From: an uncultured Bacteroidales bacterium
GTDB taxonomy: Bacteria > Bacteroidota > Bacteroidia > Bacteroidales > Marinilabiliaceae
Assembly: GCA_934717675.1 (NCBI GenBank)
Contig: CAKUYZ010000078.1
Span: 1 to 8,194 of the forward strand
Reading direction: 5' to 3'
DNA: 8,194 nucleotides
The notes beneath the pieces were generated by a model that had not been told where the DNA came from, did no database searches, and saw nothing but the letters and a program-made list of their open reading frames with translations. A program made the translations under genes and the position numbers. Positions 1-7,029 of this stretch are shown piece by piece (positions within the stretch are counted from its first letter, which is position 1; each line of letters begins with the position of its first letter).

Positions 1-1158
1 TTCTTGCGTCAGTGCACCGACCACAAACTCTCTTCTTTTTCCGAAGCGGATCAAAACACGCTCAGGACATTTCGTGCGGAGGCTCGATTCATCCGCTCCT
101 ACTATTATTTCTGGGTTCTTGACCTGTTCCGTAAGGGCCCTATGGTCACAGAGGAGAATAATGTCGGCGCATACATTCCTCCCGTCACTGACGCACAAGG
201 CCTATTCTCCTATATTGAAGGCGAGCTGAAGGCCTGTGCCGAAGACATGAAGCCGCGAGCCACTGCGACATATGGTCGCGCGCCACGAGCCGCGGCATGG
301 ATGCTGCTCTCTCGCCTATACCTAAACGCGCAAACCTATGTGGGAAAGAGCTATTATGATGAGTGTGTGCTATACTCACAAAAAGTCATAAGCGAGGGCT
401 ACACTCTTCACAATGACTACACAAAACTTTTTAATGCCGACAATGACAAACGCACCGACGAGATAATCCTCCACGCTGTCGTTGACGCCACACGCACATC
501 CACCTGGGGGGCTACGACAGCTCTTGTATGCGGAGCCGTCAGCACAGGCTGCAAATCAACATATTACAATGCGGCAGACTATGGTGTCGCCTCCGGTTGG
601 GGCAGTATGAGGGCGCAGAGCCAGCTGCCGTCTCGCTTTGAGAGTGGCGACAAACGTTTCTGCTTCTTCACAGACCAGCAGACCGCCACGGTTGAAAACC
701 CAACAGACCAGACGCAAGGTTACATTGTGACCAAATGGACAAACTTGACCGACACGGGAGAGGCAGCAAGCAATACGGCCTCTGACGGTGTATCCACCGA
801 CGTCCCTATCTTCCGCCTTGCGGAGGCATACCTCAATTTGGCGGAGGCCGTGGTTCGCGGCGGCAATGGGGCGACCTTGTCTGAAGCTCTTGACGGCATC
901 AACAAGTTGCGAGACCGCGCTGGTGTGGCCGCACTCTATGAGAGCGACCTCACGCTTGAGAATTTGCTCAACGAACGCCAACGTGAGATGTATTGGGAGA
1001 ACACTCGGCGCACCGACCTGATTCGCTATGGCATGTTCTCATCCGCCAACTACTTGTGGGATTTGAAGAAAAAGGCTTTCGCCTCAAAATATGATTACTT
1101 CCCGATTCCACAGACGGAACTCACGGCAAATCCCAACCTGACCAACCCTGAGTATTAA
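1..1158 (+). CDS. SusD/RagB family nutrient-binding outer-membrane lipoprotein (5' truncated)
   Basis: SusD-family proteins are surface lipoproteins that cap a SusC TonB-dependent transporter and help capture glycan for import. The frame is open from the first base, so the N-terminus, signal peptide and lipobox lie upstream; about 385 residues are present against the family's usual 500-600. The N-terminal helical signature AEARFIRSYYYFWVLDLF is near the start. The conserved C-terminal elements are the helix RLAEAYLNLAEAVVRGG, the INKLRDRAGV segment, the ERQREMYWENTRRTDLIRYG block, and the ending YFPIPQTEL followed by NPNLTNPEY, which is typical of the family. The next gene starts 19 nt after the stop and encodes a SusE-like lipoprotein, giving the standard SusD then surface glycan-binding protein order; a susC-like gene is expected just upstream. 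The family call is secure. The galactan specificity is inferred from the GH53 neighbour, not from this protein. Confidence 0.96.
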   Translation, partial: FLRQCTDHKLSSFSEADQNTLRTFRAEARFIRSYYYFWVLDLFRKGPMVTEENNVGAYIPPVTDAQGLFSYIEGELKACAEDMKPRATATYGRAPRAAAWMLLSRLYLNAQTYVGKSYYDECVLYSQKVISEGYTLHNDYTKLFNADNDKRTDEIILHAVVDATRTSTWGATTALVCGAVSTGCKSTYYNAADYGVASGWGSMRAQSQLPSRFESGDKRFCFFTDQQTATVENPTDQTQGYIVTKWTNLTDTGEAASNTASDGVSTDVPIFRLAEAYLNLAEAVVRGGNGATLSEALDGINKLRDRAGVAALYESDLTLENLLNERQREMYWENTRRTDLIRYGMFSSANYLWDLKKKAFASKYDYFPIPQTELTANPNLTNPEY

Positions 1159-1177
1159 CCCACACTGAATCAGTATC

Positions 1178-3157
1178 ATGAATAGATATTTCACAATAAT
1201 AGCCTCGATGGCGCTCGCCACGCTACAGTTCACGGCGTGCGACGATGACATCGACAAATGGAAAGTAAACGACCTTAGCCAAACCGTGGTGGAGCTTGAG
1301 TCGACAGATAATATCGTCATATCCAAAAACAATATGGCAAAGGTTGTGCTGCAAATGTCTTACACGGCAGACGGTCACGACCTGTATCTCACCAACGACA
1401 CCTCGGCCTCCACCACACTCGGCCAAGGCGTCTACACCCTCCAAATTGCCGCCACGCAAGACTTCTCCGGCGCAAACATCAAGAACATTGACCTAAACGA
1501 CCCTATCAAGGGTACCAACGACATTGTCTACACTGGCAAGGAACTCAACATCCTGGCCATGGGCATGGGGCTTGCGCAAGGCGAGGCCGGCAAGCTGTTC
1601 TTCCGCGTGTCACACGGCTTCAACGCCAACGACACGCATAATGTGGTATTCTCTCAAACCATTGAGATTCATGTCACCCCGCTATACGTCAATATGACCA
1701 AGGCCACAATCCTAAATGCTGACAAGACGGAGGTGCTTGGCACACTCTATTCTCCATCAGAAAACGATATTTATGATGGCTTCTTGGCCACTTTTGGCGG
1801 ATGGACAAACTTCTGGGTGACAGATGGCATGGAGCAGACGTGGGGCAACCTGGGCGTTGACGACAGTTTTGCAAAAGTTGACCTCGCTTCCAATGGGGCT
1901 TGGAACTTCTGGACGGCAGAGCCCGCAGGCTGCATCTTCATTAGCCTGAACACCAATGCGGGACAGCGGTATATATCCTACACTGCGCTAACTTCACTCT
2001 CAGCAAGCGGAGACGCCTCCGCAAACCTTGTCTTCGATGCCTCAAGTTGTAAGTGGATTGGCACAGTGGAGACAACAAAAGACAACGCCGATATTGTAAT
2101 AAGCGGCAAGACCCTCACAAATGACAATGGCACAGGAGCTAACGCCGATGCGGCTAAAATGGGCGAGATGCCGTTTGCAAACAACGGTGATGGCTCTCTA
2201 GAACCAAACATTGCGCTTTCCACTCCAATCAGCATTGCGAAAGCCGGAAAATATAAGTTAGAAATATCGTTACGCGAGAGGCCCTACACGTTCACACTCA
2301 CAGACTTGAGCGGCATCAAGACATATCCATCTGTCATTGTAGCAAAGGCAGGAGACGCAGAAGCGCAACTCACGGCAGAGATCAAAGACGGGATGCCGAC
2401 GGGACTGTACACAGGCTCCATTGTCAACACAAAGGCCGGCACCACACTGTCATTCTCAGATGAAGACGGCAATGCCGTAGGCGACACAAAAGTTCTGGAC
2501 AAACAAGTGAAATACAACATCACGCTCAACCTTGCCGATGGCACACTCTCTGTTGACGCTGTTGAGTACGAAGTTGCAGAGTCGCTTGGCCTCTACTTCG
2601 ATGCCGACTATGCCTGGCTCCAAGCCACTTTCTTTAGCGGCACAAATGAAGATGGCTCTTTCAATGGCGTCTACACCGGACTTTTCTATAAGGACAATGA
2701 AGATTGGAACTTCTACGGCAAAGACGACAATGGCGTGACGTTCGGCGTGAACGACACCTATGAGCAATTCTCTTTCGTCAACGGTTCTTCACGCAACTTC
2801 TGGGTCAGCGACTGCCAAAAGAGCTACCTCTACACATTCAGCGTAACTGAAGCTAAATGGAGCGAGACGCAGGTCAACAGCATTGCCATCACAGGCGACT
2901 TCGACAGCTGGAACCTTAATGCCGACAAGTTGACAGACAATGCCGACGGTACCTGGACAATTAGCAATGTCACGCTTATTGACGAGGCATGGGGCCCTTA
3001 TCTGGTCATAAATGGAGACTGGAACTTGAAACTTTACTTGGCCTCGGACAACAAGTCGCTCACAGCGGCCAATGGGCAATTCCTTACCATGGGCGCAGGC
3101 TCTTATGACATCACAGTAAGCACAAAGACCAACACTGTTTCACTGACAAAGAAGTAG
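1178..3157 (+). CDS. SusE/SusF-like multidomain surface glycan-binding lipoprotein
   Basis: This 659-residue protein probably sits on the cell surface and binds the polysaccharide used by the locus; no catalytic motif is visible. Residues 1-20 form a lipoprotein signal peptide with Cys21 in FTAC followed by DDDID, matching the Bacteroidetes surface-export pattern. Residues 22-168 resemble the Ig-like N-terminal region of SusE-type proteins. Two aromatic-rich modules (about 170-272 and 468-566) share W/N-F-W/Y signatures. Three SusE/F-like beta modules (about 273-378, 383-465 and 567-659) each end in a similar strand pair: KYKLEISL, KYNITLNL and SYDITVST, each followed by a T-rich final strand. 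The last module, starting SIAITGDFDSWNL, is the most typical of SusE/SusF carbohydrate-binding domains. It lies 19 nt after the SusD gene and 8 nt before the GH53 gene, so all three are probably one transcript. The start is the ATG that yields the intact signal peptide. The ligand is inferred to be galactan; domain borders are by eye. Confidence 0.88.
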   Translation: MNRYFTIIASMALATLQFTACDDDIDKWKVNDLSQTVVELESTDNIVISKNNMAKVVLQMSYTADGHDLYLTNDTSASTTLGQGVYTLQIAATQDFSGANIKNIDLNDPIKGTNDIVYTGKELNILAMGMGLAQGEAGKLFFRVSHGFNANDTHNVVFSQTIEIHVTPLYVNMTKATILNADKTEVLGTLYSPSENDIYDGFLATFGGWTNFWVTDGMEQTWGNLGVDDSFAKVDLASNGAWNFWTAEPAGCIFISLNTNAGQRYISYTALTSLSASGDASANLVFDASSCKWIGTVETTKDNADIVISGKTLTNDNGTGANADAAKMGEMPFANNGDGSLEPNIALSTPISIAKAGKYKLEISLRERPYTFTLTDLSGIKTYPSVIVAKAGDAEAQLTAEIKDGMPTGLYTGSIVNTKAGTTLSFSDEDGNAVGDTKVLDKQVKYNITLNLADGTLSVDAVEYEVAESLGLYFDADYAWLQATFFSGTNEDGSFNGVYTGLFYKDNEDWNFYGKDDNGVTFGVNDTYEQFSFVNGSSRNFWVSDCQKSYLYTFSVTEAKWSETQVNSIAITGDFDSWNLNADKLTDNADGTWTISNVTLIDEAWGPYLVINGDWNLKLYLASDNKSLTAANGQFLTMGAGSYDITVSTKTNTVSLTKK

Positions 3158-3165
3158 ACTCCGAA

Positions 3166-4284
3166 ATGAAAAAACATATCCTATATCTGGCAGCGTGCGT
3201 CCTCCTCACCCCTATGGCGGCGTGCAATGACGACGATGAGATCAATGTCAAACGGGAATATCCAGACGATGAGATTCCGGAGCGCGTGGCTCCAGATTTC
3301 GCGCTCGGTGCCGACCCTAGTTGGGTGACCGAGATGGAGTCTGCCAATTGGACTTTCCGCGATACAGACGGGAATGCGGGAGACTGCCTCGCGATTCTCA
3401 AAAGTGTAGGCTTCAACGCTTGCCGACTGCGCGTGTGGGTAAATCCGTCAGACGGCTACTGCAACACGGCAGACATGGTCCGCAAGGCGGTGAGAGCCTA
3501 TAATCTTGGATACTCCATTATGGTGGATTTCCATTACTCTGACAGTTGGGCGGATCCCTCACAGCAGCACAAACCTTCGGTGTGGGACGGCTGCACCTCT
3601 GTTGACGACCTGTGCGACAAGTTGTACAAATACACCAAGAAAGTGCTGACATCCGTCCGCGCAAATGGCGTAGACGTGGCATGGGTGCAAATAGGCAATG
3701 AGACGCTTGGCGGAATGATGCAAGACAACTCCGACGGATCAGCCTCCGACGTCAATGGCAAGATGGGGCCAAACTACGCCAAACTACACAAGGCTGGCTG
3801 CAAAGCCGCGAAAGAGGTGTTTCCAAAGTGCAAGACGATAGTACACTTTGAAAACGGACAAAATATGACAAACCTCACATACGGCCTCAGCCAGCTGAAG
3901 GACAACGGTGCCGAGTTTGACATTTTGGGCGTATCTCTATACCCTAACTTGACCGAGGAGAATTGGTACGCGACATATGTCAAGACGCCCATCAACAACC
4001 TCAACAACATTCACAACACATTCGGATGCGACGTGATGATTTGCGAGGTGGGCTGCGACATCTCAAACGCCAACGCCAAGATGGCACTCAACGACATTGT
4101 GGTCCGTTGCAAGACGGATGTGCCTTCTTGCAAGGGCGTATTTTACTGGGAGCCCGAGTGTTACAACCCTGGCGATGGAGCCTGGCAAGGTTACGGCATG
4201 GGCGGTTTCACGGCAAACGGCTCACCTTCTGACGCTCTCGTAAACGCTTTTAGCGGCGAGGCGACCACACTTATGGGCAAGTAA
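3166..4284 (+). CDS. GH53 arabinogalactan endo-beta-1,4-galactanase, surface lipoprotein
   Basis: Glycoside hydrolase family 53 enzymes cleave internal beta-1,4-galactosyl bonds of galactan and type I arabinogalactan by a retaining mechanism. Residues 1-19 are a signal peptide with lipobox MAAC (Cys20), then NDDDE, which suggests export to the outer surface. The (beta/alpha)8 barrel covers about residues 42-370. Landmarks are FALGADPSWV near 45, GFNACRLRVWVNP at 82-94, DFHYSDSWADP at 121-131, VQIGNET at 174-180 with probable acid/base Glu179, and ICEVGCD at 292-298 with probable nucleophile Glu294. FYWEPE at 326-331 and GYGMGGFT complete the active-site face. Both catalytic glutamates are present, so the enzyme looks active, and 372 residues is normal for the family. 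It follows the glycan-binding protein by 8 nt and is the last gene before a strong hairpin. The order SusD, binding protein, GH53 resembles the known Bacteroides thetaiotaomicron galactan locus. Confidence 0.95.
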   Translation: MKKHILYLAACVLLTPMAACNDDDEINVKREYPDDEIPERVAPDFALGADPSWVTEMESANWTFRDTDGNAGDCLAILKSVGFNACRLRVWVNPSDGYCNTADMVRKAVRAYNLGYSIMVDFHYSDSWADPSQQHKPSVWDGCTSVDDLCDKLYKYTKKVLTSVRANGVDVAWVQIGNETLGGMMQDNSDGSASDVNGKMGPNYAKLHKAGCKAAKEVFPKCKTIVHFENGQNMTNLTYGLSQLKDNGAEFDILGVSLYPNLTEENWYATYVKTPINNLNNIHNTFGCDVMICEVGCDISNANAKMALNDIVVRCKTDVPSCKGVFYWEPECYNPGDGAWQGYGMGGFTANGSPSDALVNAFSGEATTLMGK

Positions 4285-4305
4285 TCACGCCATATCCTCT
4301 CACAC

Positions 4306-4346
4306 ATAGCCGCGGCCACAGATCATGACTGGGCCGCGGCTATTTC
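4306..4346 (+). terminator. Rho-independent terminator-like hairpin ending the galactan locus
   Basis: A perfect 12-bp inverted repeat, ATAGCCGCGGCC at 4306-4317 and its complement at 4332-4343, encloses a 14-nt loop. The loop can tighten by a further CAG/CTG pairing. The stem is very GC-rich and starts 22 nt after the GH53 stop codon. Only a short T run (4343-4345, then C) follows, so the tail is weaker than in a classical intrinsic terminator. The position between the PUL genes and a new promoter-like site supports a terminator. Confidence 0.8.
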
Positions 4347-4373
4347 ATTGTGCCAATATGTTTGCTACTTTTG
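4343..4373 (+). promoter_or_regulatory. Bacteroides-type promoter for the ybaK-LRR-MBL-kinase operon
   Basis: TACTTTTG at 4366-4373 matches the Bacteroides -7 consensus TAnnTTTG exactly. TTTC at 4343-4346, separated by 19 nt, is a three-of-four match to the -33 TTTG box. Transcription would begin around 4379-4382, giving a leader of about 30 nt before the ATG at 4412. The -33 box overlaps the tail of the preceding terminator hairpin, so the two transcription units are packed without spare sequence. This is a motif match only. Confidence 0.6.
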
Positions 4374-4411
4374 GGCATCTGTTTACACATCATGATCTCC
4401 ATACGAAACCA

Positions 4412-4915
4412 ATGAAAACAGCAAAAACTAATGTGGCGCGAATTCTCGACAAAGAGAAAGTGCCTTACGAGATAAAATCATACGATTTTGACCCGGATGA
4501 CCTCAACGCACTCCATGCAGCCGAGAGTTTCGGACTTGAGCCAGGTCGCGTCTTTAAGACCTTGGTTCTCAAGGGGGACAAGAGCGGATTGTTTGTTTGC
4601 GTTGTGCCTAGTGACAAGACGGTAGACCTAAAAAAGGCCGCAAAGGCCTCTGGCAACAAAAGCGCGGAGATGCTCCACGTGAAGGAGCTCCTGGAACACA
4701 CTGGCTACATTAGGGGCGGCTGCTCTCCCATTGGCATGAAAAAACACTTCCCCACATACATAGACTCGTCCGTCTCGCAGTGGGATAAGATCACCGTGAG
4801 TGCCGGCCAAAGAGGTGTGATGGTTCTCGTCTCGCCATCTGACATTGAGCGCGTGGCGCGCATGACGGAGGCCGACTTGACCAAAGAGCCCGCAACAGGT
4901 GATGATGAGCAATGA
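4412..4915 (+). CDS. ybaK: Cys-tRNA(Pro) deacylase, YbaK/EbsC family
   Basis: YbaK-family proteins are cytoplasmic trans-editing enzymes that hydrolyse Cys-tRNA(Pro), the mischarged product of prolyl-tRNA synthetase. The 167-residue protein has the family's usual length (about 155-165). It carries the N-terminal motif MKTAKTNVARILD, the VFKTLV segment with the conserved functional lysine (Lys49), the VVPSDKTVDLKKAA segment, and the signature GYIRGGCSPIGMKK at 98-111. I chose the ATG at 4412 over an in-frame ATG at 4325. The earlier codon lies in the terminator loop and upstream of the promoter-like site, and the extra 29 residues do not resemble the family, whereas MKTAKTN is a typical start. 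The last codons overlap the start of the next gene by about 14 nt, implying translational coupling. The tail after residue about 155 is acidic and probably disordered. Confidence 0.94.
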   Translation: MKTAKTNVARILDKEKVPYEIKSYDFDPDDLNALHAAESFGLEPGRVFKTLVLKGDKSGLFVCVVPSDKTVDLKKAAKASGNKSAEMLHVKELLEHTGYIRGGCSPIGMKKHFPTYIDSSVSQWDKITVSAGQRGVMVLVSPSDIERVARMTEADLTKEPATGDDEQ

Positions 4916-6200
4916 CGAAGTCATAGCTAGCGGCGCATTCTTTGGGCGCAAAGACTTGACCGAATACCAAGTTCCCGACGGAGTCACAGCCATAGGCGAC
5001 GACGCATTCGGTTTTTGTGAAAACCTCAGGCATATTGCCATCCCAGACGGAGTAAGAAGCATAGGCCACAGAGCTTTCGCCAATTGCACATCACTCAAGG
5101 TGATGAAACTCCCCGCTTCGGTATCTGACATCGGAGACATGGCTTTCGCAGGATGCCGCTCGCTAGAGGACATCACGTTCCCCGCAATGGAATTTTTCCA
5201 TCCCGACACTGTCGGCGGCTGCCACTCAATTCGCCATGTGGCGATAAGCGGACGATACGCCAACGACTCGGAGGCAATCTACACTGCCGACGGTCAAGAG
5301 CTCTGCCTAGTTTTACCCAAACCAAACAGAGACAACGTGGAGATTCCTGAAGGAGTCTTGCGAATTGGCCCAAAGGCGTTCTCACTATGCGATGGACTCA
5401 GGGCCTTATCCTTACCCAGCAGCATCGAGAGCATTGACGAGGCCGCATTTGACGGCTGCCATTGGCTAGAAGAGATAAGAGTGCGCCCCGATGGCATCTT
5501 TTCTTCCCATTGTGGCATCCTGATGTCGGACGGAATCGCCATCCACTGCCCACAGGCCATCAAGAAGAGCCGCATTGCCATTGCGCAAGGAGTTGTCGCC
5601 ATAGGGGCCAGGGCTTTTTTGGGGTGCGAAAACGTCACGGAAGTCCTGCTGCCATCCTCGCTAGAGCGCATCGGCGAATGCGCTTTTGCGCATTCCAAAA
5701 ACTTGAAAGCAGTACTGGACGGAGACTTGATCTCAGTAGGAGGCAAAGCCTTCTTGGGGTGCGTCAGCCTCTCCGACCTGCCTGATGTCGATGCGGCGGA
5801 CTCTATCGGCCCATACGCCTTTGGAGAGTGCAAAGGCATTGAAAAAGCCAGGATTCCAGACGGAGTCCTTACGATTGAAGAGGGGGTGTTTGTAGACTGC
5901 GAGAGGTTGGCCAGTGTTGACTTTAATGACGAAGTGACCTCAATAGGCGAGCAGGCGTTTTTAGGCTGCAAGGCGTTGAAATCAGTAGACCTGCCCGCTA
6001 GGATACAAAGAATTGGCTACGGGGCGTTCGCTTGGAGCGGACTTCAAGCCATAGCCATTCCCAACGGCGTTGAAGATGTCGCCCCCATGGCTTTCGGGAT
6101 TTGCAAGGACCTGGAGCTAGCTTCGGCTCCGAGACGCCTCTCCGCTTCAATCGACAGTATATTCTACGGTTGTGACAAGCTAAGCTCCCTGACCATTTAG
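4902..6200 (+). CDS. BspA-type leucine-rich repeat (LRR_5) protein, no signal peptide
   Basis: The protein is almost entirely leucine-rich repeats of the BspA / Treponema pallidum type, about 15 units of 22-24 residues with the core IG..AF..C..L..(I/V).(I/L)P.(G/S)V. Repeats run from residue 11 to the C-terminus. Two breaks, at about 118-147 and 195-227, have the IYTADGQELCLVLP and ILMSDGIAIHCP pattern, a linker commonly seen between repeat blocks in this family. No signal peptide, lipobox, membrane segment or secretion tail is visible, so a cytosolic place is inferred, whereas known BspA proteins are surface adhesins. An in-frame TGA at 4878-4880 rules out any upstream start able to add a signal peptide. 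Possible starts are GTG 4899, ATG 4902 and ATG 4905, with a weak AGG at 4897-4899. It overlaps the ybaK end and precedes the MBL gene by 17 nt. The function is unknown; a protein-binding scaffold is the general expectation. Confidence 0.9.
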   Translation: MMSNDEVIASGAFFGRKDLTEYQVPDGVTAIGDDAFGFCENLRHIAIPDGVRSIGHRAFANCTSLKVMKLPASVSDIGDMAFAGCRSLEDITFPAMEFFHPDTVGGCHSIRHVAISGRYANDSEAIYTADGQELCLVLPKPNRDNVEIPEGVLRIGPKAFSLCDGLRALSLPSSIESIDEAAFDGCHWLEEIRVRPDGIFSSHCGILMSDGIAIHCPQAIKKSRIAIAQGVVAIGARAFLGCENVTEVLLPSSLERIGECAFAHSKNLKAVLDGDLISVGGKAFLGCVSLSDLPDVDAADSIGPYAFGECKGIEKARIPDGVLTIEEGVFVDCERLASVDFNDEVTSIGEQAFLGCKALKSVDLPARIQRIGYGAFAWSGLQAIAIPNGVEDVAPMAFGICKDLELASAPRRLSASIDSIFYGCDKLSSLTI

Positions 6201-6217
6201 CCAAACACCCACCGACC

Positions 6218-7003
6218 ATGAAACTCACGTTTTTAGGCACCGGCACGTCTACTGGCGTACCGGTAATAGGCTGCGACTGTGAAGTTTGCCAATCTCGAGA
6301 CCCAAAGGATTGCAGGTTGCGCTCTTCTGCGCTCATTGAGACCGCAGACGGGACAACTATACTCATTGACGCAGGGCCAGACTTTCGCCAACAGATTCTC
6401 CGCCAAGGCACCAAACGCATAGACGCCATATTACTCACCCACGAACATTACGACCACGTTGGCGGGTTGGACGACGTGAGGGGGCTAAATTATTCCATGC
6501 ACACCGATGCCGAAATATACGCACAAGACCGTGTCTTAAAAGCCGTACGGCACAATCTTTATTACGCCTTTTCCAAAAAGCGCTATCCAGGCGTGCCATC
6601 CATCTCGCTCCACTGCATCTCGGAACATTCGTTCACGGCCGCAGGCGTCAAGGTGTGGCCATTGTCGGTGTTGCATGACAAACTGCCAATCATCGGATTC
6701 AGAATCGGAAAGTTGGCTTATGTGACAGACGCCAGCGTCGTGCCACAGGACACAATAGCCGCAATGTCTGGCGTTGACGTGCTTGTAATAAACGCCCTGG
6801 GCCCAGACACCCACCACTCACATATGAGCTTGGAGCAAGCCATATCTGTGGCAAGGCAAGTAGACGCGCGACAGACTTTCTTCACTCACATAAGCCACAA
6901 AATGGGACTTTACGCTTGGCGAAACCCATCTCTCCCGCCGAATATGTCTCTCGCCTATGACGGTCTCACCGTCAACGTGGCTGAAGAGAGGGAAATTAAC
7001 TAA
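6218..7003 (+). CDS. PhnP-like metallo-beta-lactamase-fold hydrolase
   Basis: This 261-residue cytosolic protein belongs to the MBL-fold phosphodiesterase-like group that includes PhnP. It opens with MKLTFLGTGTSTGVPVIGC, typical of the group. The metal-binding motif HEHYDH is at 75-80, with further likely ligands His153 (VLHDK), Asp171 (YVTDAS) and a C-terminal His in FFTHISH at 221-227. The Cys cluster GCDCEVC at 18-24 matches the extra structural zinc site of PhnP-type proteins, as does the following RLRSSALIE. PhnP itself hydrolyses cyclic phosphoribosyl phosphate in phosphonate breakdown, but no phn genes lie here, so that substrate should not be transferred; a cyclic or phosphodiester substrate is only a general expectation. 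It starts 17 nt after the LRR gene and ends 26 nt before the lipid kinase gene. All metal ligands look intact. Confidence 0.92.
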   Translation: MKLTFLGTGTSTGVPVIGCDCEVCQSRDPKDCRLRSSALIETADGTTILIDAGPDFRQQILRQGTKRIDAILLTHEHYDHVGGLDDVRGLNYSMHTDAEIYAQDRVLKAVRHNLYYAFSKKRYPGVPSISLHCISEHSFTAAGVKVWPLSVLHDKLPIIGFRIGKLAYVTDASVVPQDTIAAMSGVDVLVINALGPDTHHSHMSLEQAISVARQVDARQTFFTHISHKMGLYAWRNPSLPPNMSLAYDGLTVNVAEEREIN

Positions 7004-7029
7004 CTTAGCCACACAGAAAAAGAGCAACG

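Noticed and set aside
556..981. 141-codon minus-strand frame inside the SusD gene
   Set aside because: The + strand shows conserved SusD motifs throughout. The antisense product has no recognisable domain or start context.
4325..4411. N-terminal extension of YbaK starting at ATG 4325
   Set aside because: The codon is in the terminator loop and upstream of the promoter-like site; the extra residues do not resemble the family, whose typical start is at 4412.
5294..5971. 225-codon open frame on the minus strand across the LRR gene
   Set aside because: It lies entirely opposite a repeat-coding gene whose repeated codons keep the complementary frame open. The product is low-complexity, Ser/Pro-rich and resembles no family.
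4932..6197. Short recurring DNA words such as CCAGACGGAGT, considered as a DNA repeat array
   Set aside because: They fall in register with the LRR protein repeats and are imperfect, so they reflect the coding of a repetitive protein, not a CRISPR or other DNA-level array.
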